DNA from: Gloeopeniophorella convolvens
Lineage: Eukaryota > Basidiomycota > Agaricomycetes > Russulales
Direction of reading: 5' to 3'
Assembly (NCBI GenBank): GCA_022496205.1
Contig: WTXD01000065.1
Coordinates: 1-64,000, forward strand
Length of the DNA stretch: 64,000 nucleotides
A program made the translations under genes and the position numbers. Below the pieces are notes generated by a model. That model had not been told where the DNA came from and made no database searches. It saw only the letters and a program-made list of their open reading frames with translations. Position 1 is the first letter of the stretch; every line of letters starts with the position of its first letter. This document shows positions 23,065-34,882 of the stretch, piece after piece.

Positions 23065-23292
23065 ACAGCGACTTTCAAATTTATAGGCCCCTTTGACACG
23101 ACATTAGTAGTAGGAATGGGCACAAGCTTAAGCGGAGGTCAAATAAGCGGCCCAGAACCAATCACATTTGTGTGCCTGTCAACTTCCCGAGCTTTCGTGT
23201 CAAAATAATGCATAAGCGAGTGTAAGCGAGCAACTCCGCCTAGCTACTACTAATGGGACGTCAAAGGGGCCTGTAAATTTGAAAGCCGCTGT
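23065..23292. mobile_element. MITE-like element with about 49-bp terminal inverted repeats
   Basis: The left end (23065-23113) and right end (23244-23292) are inverted copies of each other. Both begin ACAGCG, run through CTTTCAAATTTA and GGCCCCTTTGAC, and end ATTAGTAGTAG, with only scattered mismatches. The 130-base centre has no coding potential. I see no clear target-site duplication. This is the form of a non-autonomous DNA transposon. A relic of one end lies at 45108-45137. Confidence 0.8.
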
Positions 23293-23585
23293 GATACTTA
23301 ATATTCCACTGGCTCTGCACCAGTTACATTCTCCGTACGGCGCGCATGGATGCACATAGATCGCTTGCAATGTCAAAAAATGCAAACAAGTCGATGAATA
23401 TACCGACTTCTCAGTGTCTCCATACGGAGGACCGGGACCCTACATAATTTGTTCTGACCAATTCCAACGACACGCGACAACCGTGCTGAGGCATTCGGAT
23501 TGGGCCAATATTAGGCTGTGTCATCGTCTTTTCCACCGCTGTGACGGAGCACTCAGGCAGTCCTTCGCTATATAGCATAGGCCGC
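23293..23585. other. Upstream region of the DUF6535 gene
   Basis: No gene was found. The words TGCAAACAAGTCGATGAATAT near 23383 and TGCAAACGAGTTGATGAATAT near 30105 are similar, so part of this flank is a dispersed repeat. Confidence 0.4.
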
Positions 23586-26426
23586 ATGTCATCGATGGCA
23601 GAGGACGCAGACAGCATCATTTCTAACGATGAAACAAGAGGTGCCGCCGGCGAAGGGCCGCCCGAGGACTCAGGACGAGGTTTGTCACTCGCGGCCCATC
23701 TCGTTTCGACAGCTGACGGGACTTGCAAGTAGTGCTGAGGGAGGAACAGAGCGTATCTGAGAAGTCCGCCCTACCTAGAGACACCGAAGGTGGCCAGCAC
23801 CATCTCGAGGAGTCTCATCTCGGCCCCGGCGACGACACTCGCATCGTGTTCAGCGAAGGCGCCGGAAGGACGCCGGAGGAGAGTCAAGGATACGATGAAC
23901 CGGCTGCCAAGTTGTGGTCGGTGTACGTCGAAGAAGCCGAGCACCATGATAAGGCACTGATTGAGACCTGGAAAGATGACATGGAGGGGGTCCTCATTTT
24001 TGTGCGTTTATATGCGGGCTCTATCATCCGGAAGGTGTACTAAAAGAGTTTTCATTCTTCAGGCCGGCTTGTTCTCAGCCAGCTTGACCGCATTTCTTGC
24101 CGAGAGTTACCAGAACTTGACCCCCGACCCTATGCAAGAAAACGTCTACTACACCCGACAGTCCGTAGCGATTCTGTCACAGATCTCGGCACAACTCGCA
24201 GCCAGTGGATCGCCGATCCCCGTCACAGTCAACTTCCCACCCCAGTATCCACCTTTCCAGGCGGCACCGTCTGACGTCAGGGTCAACGTCTACTGGTTCA
24301 TGAGTCTGGTTTTCAGCCTCGCGGCTGCGCTCGCCGCAACAATCGTTCAGCAGTGGGTTCGCGACTATATGCACGTCTTCCAGCGGTACAGCCACCCCCT
24401 TAAACGCGCCCGAATCCGGCAGTTTTTGTATGAAGGTGCTGATGGGTGGTACATGTCTGCAATCGTCGAAGGCGTGCCTGCGCTCATCCACATCTCTCTC
24501 TTCTTGTTCTTCCTCGGACTTGTCGATTTTCTTTTCGGCATCAACACCCCTACTGCTATCTCCACCACCACTGTGATCGCCGTTTGCGCCTTGCTTTATC
24601 TCTGGACCATCGTAGCGCCGATACTCAACCCCCAGTCACCGTATCAAAGCCCTCTCTCTGGTGTTTTCTGGTACATCTTCCAAGTGATTCGGGGGAGGAG
24701 ACGCATCAACCATGGCACTGGCAGCGCTCGGACCCGCATCAGCACCAATATGACAGAGGGCCGTGCTCAGCTGGCTATGCAAGAATCTGACGCTCGCAAG
24801 CAGCGCGACGCGCGCGCCATTCGTTGGGTAATAGACAACCTGACGGAGAACAGCGAATTGGAGCCATTCGTCCTTGGCATCTCAGGCTCACTCAACTCTC
24901 AGTGGGGCAGGGCGGTCTGGGAGACCGTCTTACGAGGCGAGGAGGATGGGCGTATACCCGCGCGAGCTACTGCAGCACCCGGTCAAGCCATAACCCTTCC
25001 AGACCTCTCTCATTCCATCACCCACGCCACCGCAAATCTCGCGCACCGCGAAGGTACCCTCCAGGACCTCGGTAGCCGCATCACGCGCATGCTCAAGACA
25101 TGCACGGACCCTGGTATCCTTCCCACCGAAGAGGCACGACTCAAGCGCGCACGCGCCTGTATCGATGGCGTGCTGTCGCTAGTGCTGTCGATGGAACGCA
25201 ATAACCAGTGGGAATGGTTCGCGGAGGCTGATGTCCTAACCCAGACCCTCACCTACCTCGGCGACACCGAACGAAGGGTTCGCGACCCATCCATCGTCAG
25301 CCTTTTCGACTCCATGTTCATGGTCCGCTGGATGTGTATGTCCCTCATCACCATGTCCAAAGTGCTGCAAACCTCTGGCGTACGGAACGCCGCAGAACGC
25401 GTAATCAAATGCCTTGCGGACGTTCGCGGAGAGAAGGGCGGTACCAGCGACGACATCGCAGCCAGGACCGCCAAAATCATTGACCAATGCGTGAAGAATG
25501 GCTGGGGCGCTGCCGACAACTTGCGCGTCGCCTTGAACCGCGAGGTGGAGCCAAACAAAGCCGAAGAGCTCTTCCACGAAATCGTGTCGGAGAACAAGCA
25601 CGACATCGCCGAGCTTGAATACACGTGGAACAGTGTCGGCTGGGCCCACGATATTGACGAGGCAATCATCACTCTTATGCGGACAATTCTGCACGCATCT
25701 GGCGGTATTGTCGAATACCTCCCTGGCGCCCTCCTACGTTGGCAGCAAGACTCACGTCAAATGCCTGAAACGGGCATGCGCGCAACACCGACATATCTCA
25801 TGCCACATTTCATCCCTCCTCGCCTGCTCGTTCAACGCCTCTGGCTCTGTGCCTGGGCTCTTCGTGACATCGCCACCAAAGGCTGGGGCGTAAGCCTATC
25901 CCAGTCGAAGACGCTGGGAGACCTCTGTGCGCCCGAGCTGCAGGTACCCTCAATCAAGGCGCAGCTTCAAACGACAGGGCTTATGAAGGCGCAACTGTGG
26001 CGTCTGCAAGACTTACGTGATGGTGGCCTTGCGTACACGCTGGAGCTCTTCATGTCTGCAGTCCGATCCAGCAAGGCCACGATATACCACTCATCCCGCC
26101 CAATATTCATCGGCACGTTCAGGCACGTCACGTCTGCATGGATAGAGGCCCACAGTATATCTGTCGGTACGCAGCGCCTCCTTGTTCTTCTCCTCCACGA
26201 GGTCTTGTCCGCGAATAACGACACACCCGCTGATGAGGTTCCGGGGTACATTATCGATGAATTCCTGACATTTATAGGTCTCGTCCTGGCAAAGAAGAAA
26301 GGATCGCATGTTGACCATGCAGTTCGTGTAATTGAGGACTATGTTGCGCTATCTGGTGGCATGCGTAAAGTTGCACAAGAGACCTTATTTGTTATCAAAT
26401 CACCTATTCGAGTTTCTGTAGAATAA
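23586..26426 (+). CDS. DUF6535 membrane protein, intact copy
   Basis: Three exons (23586-23679, 23733-24001, 24063-26426) give 908 residues with no internal stops. A Ser-, Glu- and Gly-rich N-terminus is followed by the family's core: KLWSVYVEEAEHHD, WKDDMEGVLIF, then, across the second intron, AGLFSASLTAFLAESYQNL, the block VNVYWFMSLVFSLAAALAAT, IVQQWVRDYMHVF, a helix HISLFLFFLGLVDFLF and a further helix VIAVCALLYLWTIVAPIL. I count four hydrophobic segments in the first 350 residues. The remaining 550 residues look like a soluble helical domain. The function is unknown. It is the only one of four copies in this window that is open from start to stop. It lies between two DUF6533 copies. Confidence 0.85.
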
Positions 26427-26520
26427 CCACACTTGGCACAACTTCCTTGCTCACTCGTATAACACCGTTTTGTTTCCTGTTCTCGAACGCTTGGGAGGGC
26501 TCTTAATTGAGGGTCACAAT

Positions 26521-28930
26521 AGATTGCATATGTTAGTACATGAGCTTCATGGTATCTACATCATATAAATTATCCTATCGTTCTTCTGGGGCAGGCCTTC
26601 GTCCTGCGAAGGATTCCAGCTGCACTTCTCTGAATGAGAAACGGCGGAAGATCTATTCTCACCGTGATACTACGACTCAGCACATATCATCTGTTGTACT
26701 TTGTGGATCGGGACGGATATCACCCAAGCCGGTAATTGAAATGACAACCACATTCAGCGCTTCAATCACAGTTGGACTGGTCATTTCCTGAGCGGCGGTA
26801 CATAGGCGGTGATTTTCCGCACGTATATTGATCACAAGGCGGGAGATCATGACCGTAGCCAGCCTATATGCACGTTAGATTGGTAACGACACAGGATTGA
26901 ACCGCGAGAACTGACATATTCGTGAGGCCTGGAGACGAATTCCGGAGCAGGGGCTGTGTTGGAGAGCATCGGATAAGTTAACAGCCTTCGGCAACATGAT
27001 CAGATTGTTTACAGGAGCAAACTATGTTGCCTGTGTCAGAGTTATATCACGATGGAGTGAAATAATGGGGACTGACGCAGAGCACCATGACGTTCATGAT
27101 GTTCACGAGAACGATGAGCCTGTGTTAAACTTGGATTAGCAAAGCGAAACAGAAGCAAAAAGGGCAGGTACGTGAAAAATACAGTGCCTGACATGTTGTC
27201 AGTTTCTTCAACGATCGAAGTCTGGGCACATACCATCACGCATTAGAACATCTAGGAGCCTCACGCCGTCGCGGCCGAACGTTAGTGATTTGTAAAGTGT
27301 CATCAAGAATATAACGGTGTCGAATACTGAGAGGCTCCCCCATGTTATCGCTAAGCCTAAGAGACGTTGTATAATCTGTTTGATTACCTCGCCAATAAAA
27401 GAACACACCACGTCCGCTGGAGATATAGGATCATGAATACGGTGAACGAGCGTCCGAATGATATACATACGCGTCTTGTCCTACCCATTGGCTGCAACCA
27501 GAAATTATCGAGGCCACTTGAATGATATCGGAGCCCGTCCCAGTGACGGTAGACCACTGTAAATCACCGTTTGCGACTGATCCGACCCGGGGGGTCGACG
27601 CGCGCACCATAGCAGTGCTCAGGCCAGCGAGTGATAGAATCACTAGGGCACACAATATACGCCGACTGCACAGATATATTGCGTACACGCGCGCAACGCA
27701 GAGTACTTCCATCATTCGAGAGCAAGTCAGCCTTGAGGACGTCCTAGGCAAATACTCAATTACTCACAGCCCACGCAAGTCTGCTGAGAAAAGAACAGAA
27801 GCTCGTGGTACAAAAATTCGCCCCGGCAGCTTCGATACCGTAATATGAATGACTATTGATCGGTTTTCAGTTCGCGGACCAAACTTACTGCTATGACATC
27901 GGGAAACGGAGGTTGGTGATACCGTCACATCAGCTGGGGACGCACGCAGCTCAAAGGCGTAGGGTACGTACAGATGTGTTCGGATAGGTGAACAGCTCCT
28001 TCGCGATAGCGAGATTTCCAACAAGGGCAATGTACCGGTTGAGGAGAAAAACGATGGAGACGAATCCGAGCTTGTTCCTTGGAGGCCAGAAAAATTCGAC
28101 CTCTTTGGAGAGTGTGAGGAAGTAGTCGTAGACTATCACGACTGCAGCAATAGCAAACAGTCCGCCATTCAAATCAGCGCTGTGATGCGCCCAGGAGGCA
28201 ATAATACCAGCTTACCGAGTGGAATCACAGAAAGTATAGCCTTAACATAGCTGGACATGTTTCGTGAGGAAGAAACCGGGGAGCTTTAAGCAACTTACAG
28301 CTGGTTAATGGATGTTGGATCCGATACTAGCATCCGTACTTGGCTGGACGTCGAATGCTGCAGTCAGCAAGATGAGACCTGAAAACGACCAAGCGGGCAA
28401 ATGAGAAAGAGGAACATTCATGGCGAGGAATGATAAACCAGCTAAAGTTCAAATAGCACGATCAAGAGGGCGATCACCGACGGAACATCCTGTATAGAAG
28501 CGACATAAAATGGAGGGCTTCCACTGAAACGAACAGAGATCAAGAAAAGTACAACCTTGTGACGCCGAAAGGTGACGCGTTGACGTACAATCAAGTAGAT
28601 TTCTGGTGAAGTCCCTAGGCTGTCCCTGCCAGATGATGGTTACCATGATGTGAGCTTCTCCCAGAGGAATCAGAACGAGCACGAGCGCCCAATGGCGGAG
28701 ACTAGAGCTATGACTCCGCCGGAACGTGCCAAGGCCTGGCTATGACCATAGTATAGTTTTGTGTATGTCTAGATGCGCGAAGCCACAACTTTGAGTCGGT
28801 TGTCACCGGCGAGTCAACGTCAGTGTTCAAGATGACTCGACAACTCAGAACTCCAGGACTGGAAGGATCGGCCGGGAAATGCCGCGGACTGCCGCGGCCG
28901 CGACTGGCACTGCGGCACCGCCGTCTTCCT
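26521..28930. repeat. Segmental duplication, copy B
   Basis: Second copy of the segment at 19695-21870, in direct orientation about 6.8 kb away. Matching words run from TATGTTAGTACATG at 26528 to GGAAGGATCGGCCGGG near 28860, with about 200 extra bases around 28640-28850. Confidence 0.85.
26677..28258 (-). CDS. DUF6533 multi-pass membrane protein, intact copy B
   Basis: The gene starts at ATG 28258 (MSSYVKAILSVIPL), and exon 2 (28141-27972) carries the family signature VYDYFLTLSKEVEFFWPP and FLLNRYIALVGN. Exon 3 (27852-27768) gives SCRGEFLYHELLFF, and exon 4 (27705-27485) gives LCVARVYAIYLCSRRIL. Later exons give LGLAITWGSLSVFDTVIF, LIVLVNIMNVMVL, GLTNMLATVMISRLVINIR and a TGA at 26679-26677. 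The exon border between about 27484 and 27376 is ambiguous (two splice choices). About six hydrophobic helices can be seen. The function is unknown. Its 3' end faces that of the DUF6535 gene, 250 bases away. Confidence 0.7.
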
Positions 28931-29062
28931 CGAGTTGCGTCCTCTCGCAGTACCAGCATCATGTACCGCATCTGTGACATGAGATAGATGCAGTGGGTTA
29001 CCATAAGACGTACATAACCCGAAGCAGGCTCCAAGGGGCACCCAGCCTGTCAGTTATTGTGG
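28931..29062. other. Short spacer
   Basis: No gene was found; this is the edge of the duplicated segment. Confidence 0.4.
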
Positions 29063-29103
29063 TAGGCCCTCCCTTGCATATAGCCTATGCAAGGGAGGGC
29101 CTA
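29063..29103. repeat. Perfect 18-bp inverted repeat with 5-base loop
   Basis: Bases 29063-29080 are the exact reverse complement of 29086-29103. The arms contain GGCCCTCCCTTGCAT and the loop is TAGCC. It would form a very stable hairpin. No run of T follows, so a bacterial-type terminator is not meant; it could be a foldback element end. Confidence 0.8.
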
Positions 29104-29184
29104 GTAACCCCGACCGTGGATTCCGCCAGAACTCCTTCGACTGCTAGCCCAGTGAGGGCCGAGCGAGTTCTATTCACCCTTTCG

Positions 29185-29523
29185 ATGTCCTCCCAGGCTC
29201 AATCCTTCGATCCCGATCCAAGCCCCGATCCACCACGGTCACCGGACACACATGGTCGCAGGCTGACGGCAACAATGAACTCGGCCGGACGTCCCCTCGC
29301 CGATGCTCTTGATAGCTGTCGCTTCATACGCGATGTCTTCGCCGTGTTTGAGGGTGCCCTGGACCGAGTATCGCTGCACGGAGTCGAGGCGACCGGAAAG
29401 AAGGCGAATATGATGGAGAAACTCCGGTCGCTCGTGGTCCCCGTCATTGCCCTGGGCAGGGCGTCAATGCTGGGCAAGCTTGGTGTGGGCCCTTTGGTGA
29501 GCCATCTGCATCAATGCTGGTAG
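29185..29523 (+). CDS. Hypothetical protein or first exon of one
   Basis: The ATG at 29185 opens a 112-residue frame. The first 30 residues are Pro- and Ser-rich. Then comes a helical stretch (ADALDSCRFIRDVFAVFEGA, later MMEKLRSLVVPVIALG) that looks like real protein. It stops at TAG 29523. The helical part could be the start of a larger multi-exon protein, since N-terminal helical bundles of this kind precede many fungal repeat proteins, but I found no clear continuation. No family was recognised. Confidence 0.3.
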   Translation: MSSQAQSFDPDPSPDPPRSPDTHGRRLTATMNSAGRPLADALDSCRFIRDVFAVFEGALDRVSLHGVEATGKKANMMEKLRSLVVPVIALGRASMLGKLGVGPLVSHLHQCW

Positions 29524-30486
29524 ACGCCAGCGTCTGAGTCGTCATCCCAAATCAGATTTCCAGTAACGCAAAGTTCATCTTTTGTGGGCGGCCTCACGCC
29601 AGCCACCAGGGAGAGCGTGGATTACGATGAAGCCAGACGGAGCGGCGTGACGGTCGCGGCGAATGGCGTGCGGATCTTGCCAGAACCCACAGATCAGCCT
29701 CAGCTTCAGCTCGCGCCACCTGCTCCAGGCCACATCTGGCCTCCCTGAAGGACCATATCCTTAGAGCGGAGCGGCTGTCTTCCGTTGCTAATGTCTGCGT
29801 GAGGAGACTGCATGACATCTCCTCACTATGTACTACTATGTCACATTCGACAGGCGATGGTCCTCTTTGCAAAGAACGCGCTGTGTCTCATACCCTGCAG
29901 AGATCAAGTCCTCATGAAATGGGTCGGTATACGATATCATGTCTAAAACTGGGTGTCTCATGTAATTGTACGCAGCGCCAGCGCCGCGGCAGACTCGCGA
30001 GCCGCTAAGCTGCCACCAGCAGGTATAGCAGTCAGCTCTAGTCGCGTCTACGCCGGTTGCGTTCGCGTCAGCGCGGCGTGCACGCACGCTCGTAAAGTCA
30101 GAAAATGCAAACGAGTTGATGAATATAAATATCTACTAGAGGTGCTCCAAGTTCCGTCGGATGACAGCCCAGGTCGGACAGAATGCAAACTAAACCAGAG
30201 CCCACAACGAATCGCACACAGATGTAGGCGATTTTGGATGACTTTGTATTCTTTATGTATCGCTATGCTTTGTTTGGTTTCCTTTGGGCGTGCGAGAAGT
30301 ATAGTAATGGTATAGTAAGGAGGTGTCCAGGCATCGAGTCCATGTCCGAATCCGAATCCGAATAAGTTATGCAAATAAGTTATGCAAAGAATCAATCAGT
30401 ACCGTACGTATCGTAAGCAAGATGCGATCCATGTCCATGTCCAAACATATAATGCAGCAATCACAGATAGTAAGCAACATACGCAT
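29524..30486. other. No recognisable gene
   Basis: Short overlapping open frames only. The TGCAAACGAGTTGATGAATAT word at about 30105 is shared with 23383. Confidence 0.4.
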
Positions 30487-31762
30487 CTAGCACGTCTGCG
30501 CGGCAGCCACAGCCAGATCCAGCCGGGTGGGTGCCTTGAGTGCCTCGCTCGCGCGCACGGCCTCGATGTGGACCGGCGGAGGGGGTGTAGCAGGGAGGGG
30601 CGACGACGGCGCGGAGGAGCTGTCGAATGCGGAGGAAGACGACACTCCGTATAGCGCGACTCGTCGGAGGACGAGCCGCACGACTCATACACTGACTCCT
30701 CTGACGAGGTGGAAGAGTAGACGGACGCCGAGGACGATACGGCGACTGCCTTAGGGGCGGTGGCGGCCGGCGGCGCGGGCATCGGCTTGCGTGCGTATTT
30801 TTTGCGGAGGGCTTGCAAGTTCATGCGGTCGGCCCAGCCCGAGCACCGCGCCTCGCAGTCGGTGAGGAAGAATGTGTCGATGGCCAGCACTTGCGCGCGG
30901 AGCGCGGCGAGCGACGGACGGCGTTCGGGGCGCATGGAGAAGACGCCGCGGAGGAGGCGGAATGCAGCGTCCGACAGGGGGAGCACGTCGCAGATGATTG
31001 TGCGGTCGATAATGAAATCCGCAAAGTCGTTGTCGTCTGGGGAGGCAGTCATCCAGGGGCGCGTGCCGCAATCATTTCGGAGAGGATGCAGCCGAGGGCC
31101 CAGATGTCACCCGACTCGGCGGAGTAGGCTTTGTGTTTCCGGCCGAGGGACTCTGCACGCAGGGGAAGGAGATCAGCGAATGGAGACGCGGAGAAGACGA
31201 GAGGTATGCATACCTGGGCTCATGAAACACGGAGTGCCGCAGGACGTAGAAGTCACCTTATTGGTGGTGGCGAGACCAAAGTCCGCAATGAAGGCGTCGA
31301 TGTCGCCGGCTCCGGCGGACACGAGGATGTTTTCTGGCTTCAAGTCGCGGTGGTACACGCCGCGGGCGTGACAGTGCTCGAGCGCGTCGATGATTTGCAC
31401 GAATACCCGCTTGATGAGTTCGTCCTCGCGGAAGAATGTGACTCTCCGGATGACGGAGTGGAGGTCGCCCGCGCAGAGGTCGTAGACGAAGAAGCGTGGC
31501 GCCCCGCCTCGAATTCGCGGTGGAAGGTGACGACGTGGGGGTGGGCGGAGACGCGTGCGTGGATCTCCATCTCGCGGGTCTGGTACCAGCCCGGACCCGC
31601 CTTCTCGACGCGCTTCACGGCGTAGAGCGCGCCGGTTCGAGTGTCGACGGCGCGATAAACGACGCCGAACGACCCGGAGCCGAGGATCGCCTCAATCCTC
31701 AGCGTGCCGTTGTCGATTGTCTTCCCCACGAGGAGAGAAGCAGAGTGGTGGTAGCGAGGCAT
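30487..31762 (-). CDS. Ran1/Sks1-like serine/threonine kinase with one-base frame breaks
   Basis: The gene starts at ATG 31762. The catalytic domain has ILGSGSFGVVYRAVD (Gly-rich loop), YAVKRVEK (Lys), HARGVYHRDLKPENIL, IADFGLATT and CGTPCFMSPE across an intron at about 31213-31152, then SGDIWALGCILSEMIAAR and DDNDFADFIIDRT. All key residues are present. The frame is lost at three places, each explained by one missing base: the GGGG run at 31502-31505, the GGGG run at 31056-31059, and possibly near 30663. With those restored the protein would end near 30487; as written, the last frame runs on to 30396. Family members control meiosis, nutrient response and filamentous growth in yeasts. Either this is a recent pseudogene or the assembly has homopolymer errors. 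Confidence 0.7.
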
Positions 31763-33079
31763 GAAAGTAGTGTTTTGGGATTCAAGGCAAGAAACGAAGA
31801 TCTCTTATAGATTTTTGCGGGACGACAGGAGGCAGCAACTTGTCGACATTTTCTGCAACAAGTCGAAGTGGAGAGATGAATGACGAGCGACGAGTGCGCG
31901 CACACCGCCTCTTTGGTCATTGCATTGTGAGCGTGCGCACTGGAACCGGCCTGGGCCCGCGATGGAAGAGCGTAAGTAGAATGCATCTGCGGCACACAGC
32001 CCCGTATGGTGCGCGCGTTTCCATTGCGGGAGATGCTGAGCAGAGCGTGATCAGCGCCGCAAAGAGGTGATGAGTGCCAATGCCAAGTAAGGTCACATAC
32101 GACTTCGGCAGACGATCCGACGCGCGCACTAGACCAATGACAACGCCGGACCACAAGTATAAGAGCTTCCCGGTCGATGCGCTACCCGTCGACGGCGCGT
32201 CACCACTGTAAGCCGGCCCGTACGCATGCCAATATATGGGGAGCGCACGGTGGTACGCAGAAAGCCTTGGCAGAGAATGGAATGCCGGAGAGAGCGTTCG
32301 TCTGAAGGCTGTGAGAGCGCATCATGCAGTGTGCAGTTGGAATCCATATACTCAGACGGGAGGGAGGTAGGGCCGGTGGGGGGAAAAGAGTATGGACATA
32401 GCGTCCAGCGAGCAATTTAACGGCGGGATGTTGCAGCTCCATAAACATGACACCTTCTGCTAGGGCAGTGCATTTCGTTCCTTGGGGGTGATGCAGCTGC
32501 ACAGGACCTGCATTTCCGCGCGGGAATGGTAACGCGAATTCTCTAGAACGCGGAGCACGCGCGACATGGAAGCGAAACAGAAAAAGAATGAACGAGCATC
32601 GACCCGGTCCCTGCCGGTCCGCCGGTATGGCCCGCGCCGGCTCTCGGTCCGATGAGCCGTTCAGGCGTTCGTTCTCTACTGGCCCCAAACTGGCCCACTG
32701 CCAGCGTTGCCACCCTCACGAGAGCCAGCTGAGCAACGGATGCCATCAAAGTAGTAAATGTGTTAAAATTGATTTATATATGTAGATATTGTGTGTAAGT
32801 ACATGTGCGTGCGAGGTATATGTACAACATGCATCGGTATAGAACAGGACAAACGTGGAGGCGGGACGCAGCCTGCGCTGCGCCGCCGGGCTTGAGACCA
32901 AATAATATAAGCAGCATTGAAGCAGACGAATAGATAAAGCGGCTAAGCTCATAAGTTATGCTCACACGTAGACCGATCGTGTCCGTGCGACCAGCAGAAG
33001 CAATGGCGGTCGGTATACTCATCGCGCTCGTGATGACGACGTTAGCAGGCTCGTGATCAGCAGACGTCGTCGTCGGTGC
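31763..33079. other. No recognisable gene
   Basis: Open frames of up to 162 codons around 32200-32750 have no domain pattern. The first 350 bases are probably the kinase promoter. The rest is featureless to me. Confidence 0.45.
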
Positions 33080-34882
33080 TCACTGCCGCGGGCCCGGCGT
33101 CGCGAACCCCACCTGCGGACCCGACGCGAACCCCGGCGGCGCGCCCGCGCTCGGCTGGCGCGTGCGCTTGAGCGCGGAGCGCAGCGGCGCCTTGGGGATC
33201 AGCCGGTGCTGCATGTCGATGCGCACGCCCTCCTCGTTCATCCAGCCCTCGCCGTAGTCGGGGTAGCCCGCCAGGTCGGGCGGGTACTCCAGCCCCTTCG
33301 GAACGGGCTTGTAGTCGCCTTTGTTCGTCCACAGCTGGTCCCTGCCGCGCCATCAGCACCGCGCAAGAAAGGGAGGAGGGGGGAGGCGCTCACCCGCGAC
33401 GGTTGTGCCATCCCCTGCGGCGCTCGTGCATCGGGATCGGCGACGGGCAGATCAGGTTCTCATCGTCGAACCGCACACGCGTCGACACGAGCTGGCCCTG
33501 TCCGCGCGGCGCCGCGTCCGACGCGCGCCGCACCGGCGCCAAGGGCGGCGCCGTCCCCGCAGGCAGCGGGTCCGATGCGCGGCGCACGGGCACAGGCGGC
33601 TGCGGCGCGGACACCGAGTCGCGGCGCACGCTGCCCTGCATGTTGACGGGCCCTGGCACACGCGGGGGCGGCGGCGGCTGTTGCGCGCCACCGAGGGAGT
33701 CACGGCGGACGCCCGGCGGCGGGGGCGGCGGCGCGGAGAGCGAGTCGCGGCGGGGGCGCGGACCCGCGGGGCCGGGCGTCGCGAGGCCGGGTGGGAGCGT
33801 GCGCTCGCGCTCGAGCGACGGGCGGCGTGGAAGCCCGGGGCGCCCCGCGTAGCCCGAGTCCTGGCGCTGCATGCCTGGCGCGGGCGCAGGCAGCACGAGG
33901 CTGTCGCGCGGCATGGGCGTCTGCGTGTCTTGCCTGCGCGGCGGGGGCCGTGCGGGGCCGGAGGGGCCTGCCAGGCCCGGTGGCTGCTGCGTGCGCGGGG
34001 GGCCTGGCGGCTGTGTGGGCAGGGACACAGGCGGCGGAAGCAGGCGGCGGTCGTCTGCGATCGGCGGCGCGCGGGATGACATCATGGCGTAGTATCGTTG
34101 CAGTGCGCTCGTGTCGCCGTTGTCGTCGCCTGCGTATGCGCCCTCGGTGATCGTGCTCTCGGTGTCCGAGTCGGATGCGACGGAGCCTGGGGGAGGGGAT
34201 AAATGCGTGAGGTTAGTTAGAGCGACTGGAGGGTTGGGCTGGGTGGCGCACCCTCAGGGAGGGCCACGTTGATGATCCCTGCGCCATAATTTTTCCGCGC
34301 CTCGATGAGGGCTGGTAGGTTCGGGGGGATGATGCGGTCGGGCGGGTGGTCAGAGCCATCCGAGTCCGAGCTGGCATCGCCACCGTAGCCAAAAACGCTC
34401 TGCAGCGTCTCGAGGCTGCTCCGCGCGAGGATCGAGGCGTCATCAGGGGCCGAGAAGAACGAGTCGTCGTCGTAGAGGTCGTATTGCGATGAGACAGATG
34501 CCTCGTAGACAAACGTATTTTTGGCGCCTGAGGGGTAGATGCCGAAGTTCCTCTGCCCCGCATTGCTCTTTTGCTCGTATGCGTTGTCGATGGCTGAGCG
34601 GTGAATGAAGTTCGCGGGGTTGAAGAAGGTGTCGATAGGGGGGCTGGGGGCCTTTGGGCCATTTGTGATGCGCATGAGCGCGCCTGCAGATTTTTGCTCG
34701 GAGAGGGCAGGCTGCGGGGGATAGGAGCCAGGGGCAGTCGTGGCATTGTCAAATATGCGAAGGGCTCTGCTGGGAAGATTCATCACAAAGTTCTGAGACA
34801 TATAAGATCGGGAGGCACAGCGAGAGAGCGAGGCCGTACGGACCTTGGCGGGCCCGCCGCGAGAGAGCCGAGTGGAAGCCAT
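33080..34882 (-). CDS. Conserved-looking disordered protein, unknown function
   Basis: Three exons (34882-34252, 34186-33394, 33341-33080) give 561 residues with matching phases. There is no transmembrane helix or known domain. The N-terminal 210 residues are mixed and contain FFNPANFIHRSAIDNAYEQK and YDLYDDDSFFSAP. The middle is rich in Pro, Arg and Gly with repeated RRDS and RRAS sites, which are typical targets for basic-directed kinases. The C-terminal 120 residues look ordered and selected: VRFDDENLICPSPIP, ERRRGWHNRRGDQLW, YPDYGEGWMNEEGVRIDMQ and PKAPLRSALKRTRQ. I do not recognise the family; a conserved basidiomycete regulator is likely. Confidence 0.75.

Noticed and set aside
27853..27971. 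A 2-base micro-exon in the DUF6533 gene
   Set aside because: An acceptor at 27853 gives a normal exon in phase 0 that is also conserved in copy A.
29063..29103. A transcription terminator
   Set aside because: There is no T-run after the hairpin, and such terminators are not used by fungal RNA polymerase II.
33321..34079. A 252-codon plus-strand open frame
   Set aside because: Arg-rich complement of the disordered-protein gene on the other strand.
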